Assembly (NCBI RefSeq): GCF_963082655.1
Contig: NC_081552.1
Location: forward strand, 64,354,589 to 64,418,588
DNA: 64,000 nucleotides
Source: Stomoxys calcitrans
Taxonomy: Eukaryota; Arthropoda; Insecta; Diptera; Muscidae
Direction: 5' to 3'
Shown: in pieces, positions 47,081 to 58,796 of the stretch
Position numbering within the stretch: position 1 is the stretch's first letter
Layout of the letters: the number at the start of each line of letters is the position of its first letter
The notes under the pieces: generated by a model
The model's input: only the letters and a program-made list of their open reading frames with translations
Databases searched by the model: none
What the model was told of the DNA's origin: nothing
Program-made: the position numbers and the translations under genes

Positions 47081-49114
47081 TATACCCTCCACCATAAGAT
47101 GGGGGGTATACTAATTTCGTCATTCTGTTTGTAACTACTCGAAATATTCATATGAGACCCCATAAAGTATATATATTCTTGATCGTCGTGAAATTTCATG
47201 TCGATCTAGCCATGTCCGTCCGTCTGTCCGTCCGTCCGTCCGTCTGTCCGTCCGTCCGTCCGTCTGTCCGTCCGTCCGTCCGTCCGTCCGTCTGTCTGTC
47301 GAAAGCACGCTAACTTCCGAAGGAGTAAAGCTAGCCGCTTGAAATTTTGCACAAATACTTCTTGTTAGTGTAGGTCGGTTGGTATTGTAAATGGGCCATA
47401 TCGGTCCATGTTTTGATATAGCTGCCATATAAACCGATCTTGGGTCTTGACTTCTTGAGCCTCTAGAGTGCGCAATTCTTATCCGATTGGAATGAAATTT
47501 TGCACGACGTGTTTCGTTATGACATCCAACAACTGTGACAAGTATGGTTTAAATCGGTCCATAACCTGATACAGCTGCCATATAAACCGATCTTGGGTCT
47601 TGACTTCTTGAGCCTCTAGAGTGCGCAATTCTTATCCGATTGGAATGAAATTTTGCACGACGTGTTTTGTTACGATATCCAACAACTGTGCCAAGTATGG
47701 TTCAAATCGGTCCATAACCTGATATAGCTGTCATATAAACCGATCTTGGGTCTTGACTTCTTGAGCCTCTAGAGGGCGCAATTCTTATCCAATTTGAATG
47801 AATTTTGGCACGTAGTATTTGGTTATGATGTCCAACAACTGTGCCAAATATGGTTCAAATCGGTTCATAACCTGATATAGCTGCCATATAAACCGATCTG
47901 GGATCTTGACTTCTTGAGCCTCTAGAGGTCGCAATTATTATCCGATTTGCCTGAAATTTTGTACGACGGATTCTCTCATGACCATTAACATACGTGTTTA
48001 TTATGGTCTGAATCGGTTTATAGCCTGATATAGCTCCCATATAAATCGATCTCTCTATTTAACTTCTTTTCTTATATCCTTTTTATACCCTCCACCATAA
48101 GATGGGGGGTATACTAATTTCGTCATTCTGTTTGTAACTACTCGAAATATTCGTCTGAGACCCCATAAAGTATATATATTCTTGATCGTCGTGACATTTT
48201 ATGTCGATCTAGCCATGTCCGTCCGTCTGTCCGTCCGTCCGTCCGTCCGTCTGTCTGTCGAAAGCACGCTAACTGCCGAAGGAGTAAAGCTAGCCGCTTG
48301 AAATTTTGCACAAATACTTCTTATTAGTGTAGGTCGGTTGGTATTGTAAATGGGCCATATCGGTCCATGTTTTGATATAGCTGCCATATAAACCGATCTT
48401 GGGTCTTGACTTCTTGAGCCTCTAGAGTGCGCAATTCTTATCCTATTGGAATGAAATTTTGCACGACGTGTTTCGTTATGACATCCAACAACTGTGCCAA
48501 GTATGGTTCAAATCGGTCCATAACCTGATATAGCTGTCATATAAACCGATCTTGGGTCTTGACTTCTTGAGCCTCTAGAGGGCGCAATTCTTATCCAATT
48601 TGAATGAATTTTGGCACGTAGTATTTTGTTATGATATCCAACAAATGTTCCAAATAAGTTTGAAATCGGTTCATAGTCTTATACAGCTGCCATATAAACC
48701 GATCTGGGATCTTGACTTCTTGAGCCTCTAGAGGTCGCAATTATTATCCGATTTGCCTGAAATTTTGTACGACGGATTCTCTCATGACCATTAACATACG
48801 TGTTTATTATCTTAATCGGTTTATAGCCTGATATAGCTCCCATATAAATCGATCTCTCTATTTTACTTCTTGAGCCCACAAAGGGCGCAATTTTTATTCG
48901 AATTGGCTGATATTTTACACAGGTCTCCAACATATAATTTAATTGTGGTCCAAACCGGACCATATCTTGATATCGCTCTAATAGCAGAGCAAATCTTTTC
49001 TTATATCCTTTTTTTGCCTAAGAAGAGATGCCGGGAAAAGAACTCGACATATGCGATCCATGGTGGAGGGTATATAAGATTCGGCCCGGCCGAACTTAGC
49101 ACGCTTTTACTTGT
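47081..49114 (+). mobile_element. Composite HINE: two heads, one tail
   Basis: Head 1 at 47081 with the longest microsatellite of the window (GTCY about 47214-47300), monomers to about 48065 and a deleted terminal monomer. Head 2 at 48084 with GTCY 48218-48260, monomers, and the only tail, ending 49114. Flanks AATTGATTTT and TATATATAAG match the uninterrupted sequence at 46871-46890 exactly, with no duplicated target bases. Confidence 0.92.
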
Positions 49115-49420
49115 TATATATAAGATAGGGTCGGAAATTGATATTTCGTTGTGTTACAAAAGAAATGGCAAAACCAATAAGGAAAGGCAAAATTCGGGCG
49201 GTGACTGCTGTATAATACCCTACACCAACGCCCTATAAGTACAAAGTGTGAGCTATATCTAATTCTGAACCAATTTTGATAGACCTTGGTGGATGTTTTC
49301 AGATGGGTTATTGAACAATCCGTATCAAATTTCAACCAAATATGTTCAAACTGTTGTAACTACAGTTGACATATGCAAATTACCCAAAATCTGACGAATA
49401 AATATATGAGAGCAAGGGAC
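49115..49420 (-). mobile_element. Second 176-bp copy and type C monomers
   Basis: Continues the sequence interrupted at 47080, then type C monomers ('GTGAGCTATATCTAATTCTG', 'CTGACGAATAAATATATGAG') until an unrelated AAGGGACGAAGCC phrase. Confidence 0.65.
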
Positions 49421-49465
49421 GAAGCCAGGATTTTATTTTTGGGTGGGGGAGCCACTCATATTTTT

Positions 49466-50093
49466 TATACCCTCAATCATATTTAAGATGGGGTATACGT
49501 CATTTCGTCATTCTGTTTGTAACGCCTCCAAATATGCGTCTGAGACCCCATAATATATAAACATATATATTCTTAATCATAATGACATTTTAAGTTCATT
49601 TAACCATGTCTGTCCGTCCGTCCGTTTGTCTGTCGATGGCACGCTAACTTTGAAATTTTGCACAAATACTTTTTATTAGTGGAGGTCTGTTGGGATTGTA
49701 AATGGGCCAAATCGGTCCATGTTTTGATATAGCAGCCATATAAACCGATCTTGGGTCTTGATTCCTTGAGCCTCTAGAGTGCGCAGTTCTCGTCCGATTT
49801 GTCTAAATTTTGCATATAGTGTTTTGGTATTACTTCCAACATCTGCACTAAGTATGGTTCAAATCGGTCTATGTTTTGATATAGCTGTCATATAAACCGA
49901 TATTGAGCCTCTAGAGGACGCTATTCTCATCCGATTTGTCAGAAATTTTGTACAACGGCTTCTCTCATGACCTTCAACATACGTGTCCAATATGGTCTAA
50001 ATCGATCAATAGCTTGATACAGCTCCATTACAAACCTATCTTCGCGCATAGAGCTCCACATATATAAGATTCGGCCCGGCCGAACTTACTTGT
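49466..50093 (+). mobile_element. HINE type A-like, diverged, short
   Basis: Head with ATACCCTCAATCATATTTAAG, GTCY block about 49610-49632, three monomers, and a tail with the palindrome. The segment TAGCACGCTTT before the end is lost (GAACTTACTTGT), so the terminus is shortened. Confidence 0.82.
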
Positions 50094-50375
50094 TTAAAAT
50101 CGAAAGTTGCCAAAATTCTTGTTGCGGTGAAATTAGTAAATATTCCTAAATTTTTTATTTTTGAAAATTGTGGTAGCTATTATTTGCAGGAACTAACACA
50201 TAGGCGGTGACATGTAGTCATAAAGTCAGAGCTGAATTTTACACTGATTGGCGGCACAGTGCAAATTCCTTTTGAGTTGTATTATTGGCTTCGAACGCTA
50301 AACAACAGCTTGCTGCTGTAAAAATTTCAAAGCAATCTTCTAGTTATCCGTCGCATACTCCCAAGATGTACATGT
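50094..50375. other. Unassigned DNA
   Basis: About 280 bp between HINEs with no recognisable feature. Confidence 0.5.
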
Positions 50376-51983
50376 ATCCGATTTGCCTGAAATTTTGTAC
50401 GACGGAATCTCTCATGACCATTAACATACGTGTTTATTATGGTCTGAATCGGTATATCGCTCTAATAGCAGAGCAAATCTTTTCTTATATCCTTTCTATA
50501 CCATCCACCATAAGATGGGGGGTATACTAATTTCGTCATTCTGTTTGTAACTACTCGAAATATTCATCTGAGACCCCATAAAGTATATATATTCTTGATC
50601 GTCGTGACATTTTATGTCGATCTAGCCATGTCCGTCTGTCCGTCCGTCCGTCCGTCCGTCCGTCTGTCTGTCGAAAGCACGCTAACTTCCGAAGGAGTAA
50701 AGCTAGCCGCTTGAAATTTTGCACAAATACTTCTTATTAGTGTAGGTCGGTTGGTATTGTAAATGGGCCATATCGGTCCATGTTTTGATATAGCTGTCAT
50801 ATAAACCGATCTTGGGTCTTGACTTCTTGAGCCTCTAGAGTGCGCAATTCTTATCCGGATGAAATGAAATTTTGCACGACGTGTTTTGTTATTATATCCA
50901 ACAACTGTGCCAAATATGGTTCAAATCGGTCCATAACCTGATATAGCTGCCATATAAATTGATCTTGGGTCTTGATTTCTTGAGCCTCTAGAGGGCGCAA
51001 TTCTTATCCGAATGGAATGGAATTTCGCACGACGTGTTTTGTTATGATATCCAACAACTGTGGCAAGTATGGTTCAAATCGGTCCATAACCGGATATAGC
51101 TGCCATATAAACCGATCTTGGGTCTTGACTTCTTGAGCCTCTGGAGGGCGCAATTCTTATCCGAATGGAATGGAATTTCGCACGACGTGTTTTGTTATGA
51201 TACCCAACAACTATGCCAAGCATGGTTTAAATCGGTCCATAACCTGATATAGCTGCCATATAAACCGATCTTGGGTCTTGACTTCTTGAGCCTCTAGAGG
51301 GCACAATTCTTATCCGATTTGAATGACTTTTTGCACGAGGTATTTCGTTATGATATTCAACTATGCCAAGTATGGTTGAAATCGGTCTATAACCTGATAT
51401 AGCTGTCATATAAACAGATCTGGGGATTTGACTTCTTGAGCTTCTAGAGGGCGCAATTCCTATCCGATTTGGCTGAAATTTTGCATGACGTATTTTATTT
51501 TTACTTTCAACAACTGCGTCAAATAAGGTTCAAATCGGTTCATAACCTGATATAGCTGTCATATAAACCGATCTGGGATCTTGACTTCTTGACCCCCAGA
51601 GGTCGCAATTATTATCCGATATGCCTGAAATTTTGTACGACGGATCCTCTCATGACCATCAACAAACGTGTTTATTATGGTCTGAATCGGTCTATAGCCC
51701 GATACAGATCCCATATAAATCGTTCTCTCTATTTTACTTCGTGATCCCCAATGGGCGCAATTCTTATACAAATTGGCTGAAATTTTACACAGGTCTCCAA
51801 CATATAATATAGTTGTGATCCGAACCGGATCATATCTTGATATCGTTTTAATAGCAGAGCAACTCTTTTCTTATATCCTTTTTTGCCTAAGAAGAGATGC
51901 CGGGAAAAGAACTCGACAAATGCGATCCATGGTGGAGGGTATATAAGATTCGGCCCGGCCGAACTTAGCACGCTTTTACTTGT
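50376..51983 (+). mobile_element. HINE type A with upstream fragment
   Basis: 50376-50506 is a scrap of terminal monomers, shortened internally, ending at CTTATATCCTTTC. A full HINE begins at 50507 (TATACCATCCACCAT), with GTCY about 50631-50674, about seven monomers, and a tail ending 51983. Confidence 0.88.
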
Positions 51984-52086
51984 TTTGCCTAAGAAGAGAT
52001 GCCGGGAAAAGAACTCGACAAATGCGATCTATGGTGGAGGGTATATAAGATTCGGCCCGGCCGAATCTTAGCACGCTTTTACTTGT
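51885..52086 (+). repeat. Two tandem HINE tails
   Basis: The ~102-bp tail is repeated once more after the normal end, with ends at 51983 and 52086. Both are A-type. The second has an extra T before TAGCACG. Confidence 0.92.
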
Positions 52087-52537
52087 TTCTATCTACCCCC
52101 TTTATTTCTCAACAACAATCATTAAAGTTAAATTTCGAAGATCTAGCTCTACCCGTTAGCCTTATGCAAAGTTCACCTATTTTGTAACTTTTTTGGTAAT
52201 TTTATGTTTCTAAATGTCCAAAAACTCTTTTGACATCCCACTTTAGGTTGCCATAGTGTGCCTAAATTCAAAGCTATAGCTCAATTAGCAAACAAGGTAC
52301 CAAAAAGTACCAATTGAGGTACTAAACGATCCATTTTTTCCACTTCGGATAATATTTAGGGAAAATTTTGTCACTAAATCTTATTTTTTCAAAACGCTCT
52401 TTAATGCAAGCCCAAAACCATTATTCAAGCCCCATCCGTTCGCGCTGGATAAAAAGTCACAATTTCGCACTTTTTAGTTCCTAAATATCACGAAACCCCG
52501 CTCGGGCCCGAAGGCCCCTTCCCGGCTACGTCCCTTA
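52087..52537. mobile_element. Family G repeat, uninterrupted copy
   Basis: AT-rich element with 'CTAAATGTCCAAAAACTC', 'AGGTTGCCATAGTG' and 'GGTACCAAAAAGTACCA', closing with a GC-rich end (CTCGGGCCCGAAGGCC, then GGCTACGTCCCTTA). No coding capacity. Class unknown; the GC-rich palindromic end could suggest another rolling-circle element, but this is weak. Confidence 0.5.
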
Positions 52538-52830
52538 TGGGAGCTATATCTTAATACAAGAGAATCGATTTCGATAAAACTTCTTCGATATTGCAGCAGT
52601 CGTCGGGGAAAGCGTTGTGCAAAATGTTTCCAAGATTGATCAATAAATGCGCTTGCAGTGGCTCTAGAAGTGAAAATCGAGCGATATACATATATAACAG
52701 CTATATACAAATTTGAACTAAATTCTATGAAGTATGGTAAGTCTTAAGAAAATCCTTCCTGCCAAATTTCGAGAGAATCGGTTAACAAATAAATTCTTTA
52801 CTGTATTAGTTCTCAAAATCGTACGAACAT
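52538..52830 (-). mobile_element. HINE type C monomers
   Basis: Two reverse-oriented monomers ('GGGAGCTATATCTTAATAC', 'GAGCGATATACATATATAAC') without ends. Confidence 0.6.
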
Positions 52831-52910
52831 TGGGAAAGAGGTCAGCAGAATTTACAACTGGGCACGTCGCAAAATAACGGAATTTCATTTATTATTTATT
52901 ACACACATAT

Positions 52911-53429
52911 GACAGATCACGTGGGATTTCAGACATGGTGTCAAAGAGAAAGATGCTCAGTATGCTTTGACATTTCATCATGAATAGACTTACTAACGAG
53001 CAACGCTTGCAAATCATTGAATTTTATTACCAAAATCAGTGTTCGGTTCGAAATGTGTTCAAATTTTGACAAATTTTGTTCAGCGATGAGGCTCATTTCT
53101 GGTTGAATGGCTACGTAAATAAGCAAAATTGCCGCATTTGGAGTGAAGAGCAACCAGAAGCCGTTCAAGAACTGCCCATGCATCCCGAAAAATGCACTGT
53201 TTGGTGTGGTTTGTACGCTGGTGGAATCATTGGACCGTATTTTTTCAAAGATGCTGTTGGACGCAACGTTACGGTGAATGAACACATTTCGAACCGAACA
53301 CTGATTTTGGTAATAAAATTCAATGATTTGCAAGCGTTGCTCGTTAGTAAGTCTATTCATGATGAAATGTCAAAGCATACTGAGCATCTTTCTCTTTGAC
53401 ACCATGTCTGAAATCCCACGTGATCTGTC
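52911..53429. mobile_element. Foldback element from a mariner-like transposon
   Basis: Two 150-bp arms (52911-53060 and 53280-53429) are perfect inverted repeats as far as I can read. The 219-bp centre is a fragment of transposase. The left arm reads into the transposase start (NRLTNEQRLQIIEFYYQNQ), so both ends are the original 5' end plus the first ~26 codons. Confidence 0.88.
53076..53278 (+). pseudogene. Tc1/mariner-superfamily transposase fragment
   Basis: Central part of the foldback element. The frame holds FSDEAHFWLNGYVNKQNCRI and then WCGLYAGGIIGPYFF, the region around the second catalytic Asp (here SDEAHF) of the DDE/D transposase. The N-terminal half is missing between the left arm and this point. 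The frame then runs into the inverted arm, giving a meaningless C-terminus. Nonfunctional. Confidence 0.82.
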
Positions 53430-56400
53430 AAATACTAATGCATGAAAATCCTAACCTCAAAAAAATCACCCTTTATAAAGAAAATACTAAATAGTACAAA
53501 TTACAGCACTTAATTACTTTTTATTCTATTCCTGGTACGATTTCCACATTTCATATTTGGTACAACTTATCCTATATTTGTCAAGACACCGATAATTTTT
53601 AGCTATTTTTTTCACAACAACAATTATTTAAGCCAAATTTCGATGTTAACATACTTCGTAACTTTTTATACCCTCCACCATAAGATGGGGGGTATACTAA
53701 TTTCGTCATTCTGTTTGTAACTACTCGAAATATTCGTCTGAGACCCCATAAAGTATATATATTCTTGATCGTCGTGACATTTTATGTCGATCTAGCCATG
53801 TCCGTCCGTCTGTCCGTCCGTCCGTCCGTCCGTCCGTCCGTCCGTCTGTCTGTCGAAAGCACGCTAACTTCCGAAGGAGTATAGCTAGCCGCTTGAAATT
53901 TTGCACAAATACTTCTTATTAGTGTAGGTCGGTTGGTATTGTAAATGGGCCATATCGGTCCATGTTTTGATATAGCTGCCATATAAACCGATCTAGGGTC
54001 TTGACTTCTTGAGCTTCTAGAGTGCGCAATTCTTATCCGATTGGGATGAAATTTTGCACTACGTGTTTCGTTATTATATCCAACAACTGTGCCAAGTATG
54101 GTTCAAATCGGTTCATAACCTGATATAGCTGCCATATACATCGATCTGGGGTTTTGACTTCTTGAGCCTCTAGAGTGCGCAATTCTTATCCGATTGGAAT
54201 GAAATTTTGCACGACGTGTTTTGTTACGATATCCAACAACTGTGCTTAGTATGGTTCAAATCGGTCCATAACCTTATATAGCTGTCATATAAACCGATCT
54301 TTGGTCTTGACTTCTTGAGCCTCTAGAGTACGCAATTCTTATCCGATTGGAATGAAATTTTGCACGACGTGTTTTGTTACGATATCCAACAACTGTGCCA
54401 AGTATGGTTCAAATCGGTTCATAACCTTTTATAGCTGCCATATAAACCGATCTTGGGTCTTGACTTCTTGAGCCTTTAGAGGTCCCAATTATTATCCGAT
54501 TTGCCTGAAATTTTGTACGACGGATTCTCTCATGACCATTAACATACGTGTTTATTATGGTCTGAATCGGTATATAGCCCGATACAGCTCCCATATAAAT
54601 CGATCTCTCTATTATACCCTCCACCATAAGATGGGGGGTATACTAATTTCGTCATTCTGTTTGTAACTACTCGAAATATTCGTCTGAGACCCCATAAAGT
54701 ATATATATTCTTGATCGTCGTGAAATTTTATGTCGATCTAGCCATGTCCGTCCGTCTGTCCGTCCGTCCGTCCGTCCGTCCGTCCGTCTGTCTGTCGAAA
54801 GCACGCTAACTTCCGAAGGAGTAAAGTTAGCCGCTTGAAATTTTGCACAAATACTTCTTATTGGTGTAGGTCGGTTGGTATTGTAAATGGGCCATATCGG
54901 TCCATGTTTTGATATAGCTGCCATATAAACCGATCTTGGGTCTTGACTTCTTGAGCCTCTAGAGTACGCAATTCTTTTCCGATTGGAATGAAATTTTCCA
55001 CGACGTGTTTTGTTATGATATCCAACAACTGTGCCAAGTATGGTTCAAATCGGTCCATAACCTGATGTAGCTGCCATATAAACCGATCTTGGGTCTTGAC
55101 TTCTTGAGCCTCTAGAGTGCGCAATTCTTATCCGATTGGAATGAAATTTTGCACGACGTGTTTTGCTATGATATCCAACAACTGTGCCACGTAAAGTTCA
55201 AATCGGTCCAGAGCCTGATATAGCTGCCATATAAACCGATCTTGGGTCTTGCCTTCTTGAGCCTCTAGAGAGCGCAATTCTTATCCGATTGGAATGAAAT
55301 TTTCCACGACGTGTTTTGTTATGATATCCAACAACTGTGCCAAGTATGGTTCAAATCGGTCCATAACCTGATGTAGCTGCCATATAAACCGATCTTGGGT
55401 CTTGACTTCTTGAGCCTCTAGAGTGCGCAATTCTTATCCGATTGGAATGAAATTTTCCACGACGTGTTTTGTTATGATATCCAACAACTGTGCCAAGTAT
55501 GGTTCAAATCGGTCCATAACCTGATGTAGCTGCCATATAAACCGATCTGGGGTCTTGACTTCTTGAGCCTCTAGAGTGCGCAATTCTTATCCGATTGGAA
55601 TGAAATTTTGCACGACGTGTTTCGCTATTACATCCAACAACTGTGCTAAGTATGGTTCCAATCGGTTCATAACCTGATGTAGCTGCCATATAAACCGATC
55701 TGGGGTCTTGACTTCTTGAGCCTCTAGAGTGCGCAATTCTTATCCGATTGGGATGAAATTTTGCACGACGTGTTTTGTTATGATATCCAACAACTGTGCC
55801 AAGTATGGTTGAAATCGGTCCATAACCTTATATAGCTGTCATAAAAACCGATTTTGGGTCTTGACTTCTTCAGCCTCTAGCGGGCGCACTTCTTATCCAA
55901 TTTGAATGAATTTTGGCACGTAGTATTTCGTTATTATATCCAACAACTGTGCCAAGTATGGTTGAAGTCGGTCAATAACCTGATATAGCTGTCATATAAA
56001 CAGATCTGGGGATTTGACTTCTTGAGCTTCTAGAGGGCGCAATTCCTATCCGATTTGGCTGAAATTTTGCATGACGTATTTTATTTTTACTTTCAACAAC
56101 TGTGTCAAATAAGGTTCAAATCGGTTCATAACCTGATATAGCTGCCATATAAACCGATCTGGGATCTTGACTTCTTGACCCCTAGAGGTCGCAATTATTA
56201 TCCGATATGCCTGAAATTTTGTACGACGGATCCTCTCATGACCATCAACAAACGTGTTTATTATGGTCTGAATCGGTCTATAGCCCGATACAGATCCCAT
56301 ATATATCGTTCTCTCTATTTTACTTCGTGAGCCCCAATGGCTGAAATTTTACACAGGTCTCCAACATATAATTTAATTGTGGTCCAAACCGGACCATATC

Positions 56401-56690
56401 TTGATATCGTTAATAGCAGAGCAACTCTTTTCTTATATCCTTTTTTTTTTGACTAAGAAGAGATGCCGGGAAAAGAACTCGACAAATGCGATCCATGGTG
56501 GAGGGTATATAAGATTCGGCCCGGGCGAACTTAGCACGCTTTTACTTGTTTGGTACTTTTTTGTTTCTAAATGACCAAAAACTCTTTAGGATCCAATTTA
56601 GGTTGCCAAAATGTACCTAAATTCAAAAATTCAAAGCTTTAGTTCAATAAACAAACAAGGTACAACAAAGTACCAATATTTATCTGCGAC
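53430..56690. mobile_element. Family G repeat, copy split by a HINE composite
   Basis: 53430-53666 and 56550-56690 are two halves of a family G copy. Joining CGTAACTTTT (left) with TTGGTACTTT (right) gives the same six-T run as the uninterrupted copy near 52174-52190 (GTAACTTTTTTGGTA). Confidence 0.75.
53667..56549 (+). mobile_element. Composite HINE: two heads, one tail
   Basis: Head 1 at 53667 (GTCY about 53802-53855) and monomers to 54612, stopping at GATCTCTCTAT. Head 2 at 54613 (GTCY about 54747-54797) is followed by about ten monomers, several nearly identical at 153-bp spacing (55061-55680), terminal monomers and one tail ending 56549 (palindrome variant CCCGGGCGAA). Confidence 0.92.
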
Positions 56691-57290
56691 CTCATAAAGC
56701 ATATATATTCTGGATCGTCTCGACATTCTCAATCGATCTAGCTATGTGCGTCCGTCTGGCTGTCGAAATCGCGATAGCGGTCGAACGCGTTAAGCTAGCC
56801 GGTTGCAATTTTGCACAGATACTTCTTATTGATATAGGTCATAGGGGATTGGTTAAGCTTTGAATATAGCCCCCATATAAACCGATCCCCGGATTTAACT
56901 TCTTAAGCCCTTAGAAATCTCAGCTTTCATCCGATTTGCCTGAAATTTGGATCAAAGATTTGAGTTCAGATATTCAACATCCATACCAAGTATTATCTGA
57001 ATCGGTCTATAAACAGATTAGCCCCCATACAAACCGATCCACAGGTTTGACTTCTTGAACCCTTAGAAGTCTCAATTTTTAAACGATTTGGCTGAAATTT
57101 AGCCCAAAAATCTTATCTCTATCATATGACTTACAATATCAGTGCCAAATTTTATCCAAATCGGTCAATGTGGTGATATTGGCCCCATTAAGTACCGATA
57201 ATCTGATATAACTTGTTGAGACCAAAATAATTCAAATACAAACTCAGTTAATAAGGGTAAATTATTAGCCGAATACATGGTGGTGAGTAT
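56691..57290 (+). mobile_element. Diverged HINE
   Basis: Head remnant (CTCATAAAGCATATATATTC), vestigial GTCY (GTCCGTCTGGCTGTC, about 56750-56764), three monomers with 'GCCCCCATATAAACCGATCC', and a tail cut off after ATGGTGGTGAGTATA. An old copy. Confidence 0.75.
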
Positions 57291-57361
57291 AGCAATAAAA
57301 ATCGAACCACAAATGCAATCGTAAATTGTAAAATACGAAGCCAATAGCGGCCAAAATTTAA

Positions 57362-58536
57362 ACAAGTAAAAGCGTGCTAAGTTCGGCCGGGCCGAATCTT
57401 ATATACCCTCCACCATGGATCGCATTTGTCGAGTTCTTTTCCCGGCATCTCTTCTTAGGCAAAACAGGATATAAGAAAAGATTTGCTCTGCTATTAGAGC
57501 GATATCAAGATATGGTCCGGTTTGGACCACAATTAAATTATATGTTGAAGACCTGTGTAAAATGTCAGCCAATTCGAATAAGAATTGCGCTCTTTGTGAG
57601 CTCAAAAAGTAAAATAGAGAGATCGATTTATATGGGAGATGCATCGGGCTATGGACCGATTCAGACCATAATAAACACGTATGTTGATGGTCATGAAAGA
57701 ATCCGTCGTACAAAATTTCAGGCAAATCGGATAATAATTGCGCACTCTAGAGGCTCAAGAAGTCAAGATCCCAGATCGGTTTATATGGCACCTATATCAG
57801 CTTATGAACCGACTTGTACTTTATTTAACATAGTTGTTGAAAGTTACAATAAAAAACGTCTTGCAAAATTTCAGCCAAATCGGATAGGAACTGCGCCCTC
57901 AAGAAGCTCAAGAAGTCAAGTCCCCACATTTGTTTATATGACAGCTATATCAGGTTATGGACCGATTTGAACCATACTTGGCACAGTTGTTGGATATCAT
58001 AACAAAACCCGTCGTGCAAAATTTCATTCCAATCGGATAAGCATTGCGCTCTCTAGAGGCTCAAGAAGTCAAGACCCAAGATCGGTTTATATGACACCTA
58101 TATAAGGTTATGGACCGATTTGAACCATACTTAGCACAGTTGTTGGATATCATAATTAAATACGTCGTGCAAAATTTAATCCCAATCGGATAAGAATTGC
58201 GCACTCTAGAGGCTCAAGAAGTCAAGACCCAAGATCGGTTTATATGGCAGCTATATCAAAACATGGACCGATATGACCCATTTACAATACCAACCGACCT
58301 ACACTAATAAGAAGTATTTGTGCAAAATATCAAGCCGCTAGCTTTACTCCTTCGGAAGTTAGCGTGCTTTCGACAGACAGACGGACGGACGGACAGACGG
58401 ACGGGCATGGCTAGATCGACATAAAATTTCACGACGATCAAGAATATATATACTTTATGGGGTCTCAGACGAATATTTCGAGTAGTTACAATCAGAATGA
58501 CGAAATTAGTATACCTCCCATCTTATGGGGGGTATA
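57362..58536 (-). mobile_element. HINE type A, full-length
   Basis: Minus strand: ACAAGTAAAAGCGTGCTAAG, palindrome, terminal monomers, monomers, GACR block about 58374-58405, and head ending 58536. The frame 57374-57970 (198 codons) is the longest open frame over HINE sequence in the window, but is only monomer read-through. Confidence 0.9.
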
Positions 58537-58796
58537 CCAAAAGCAGTCGTATATCACCTAAACCACACTTTTTTGTAGAGATTTATGAGCAAAAGAAGAA
58601 TTTTATAATCACGCTACAAATGAATATTTGACAGTCCGAACAATTTTTCGAAATACCGAGGTGACAAATTTTAGGAGCCTGCCAAAAAGCGCCCGGACAA
58701 CTTAGGGTCTTAAAATTTTGGACAAGATCTGGCTAACACCTCAGCTCAAAGAGATATCTCTACTCGTTCTCATACGGCATATTTCATACAAGTTTT

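Noticed and set aside
55061..55680. Regular 153-bp repeats as a stand-alone satellite DNA
   Set aside because: The array is bounded by a HINE head and tail and is part of the transposon, although it could seed a satellite.
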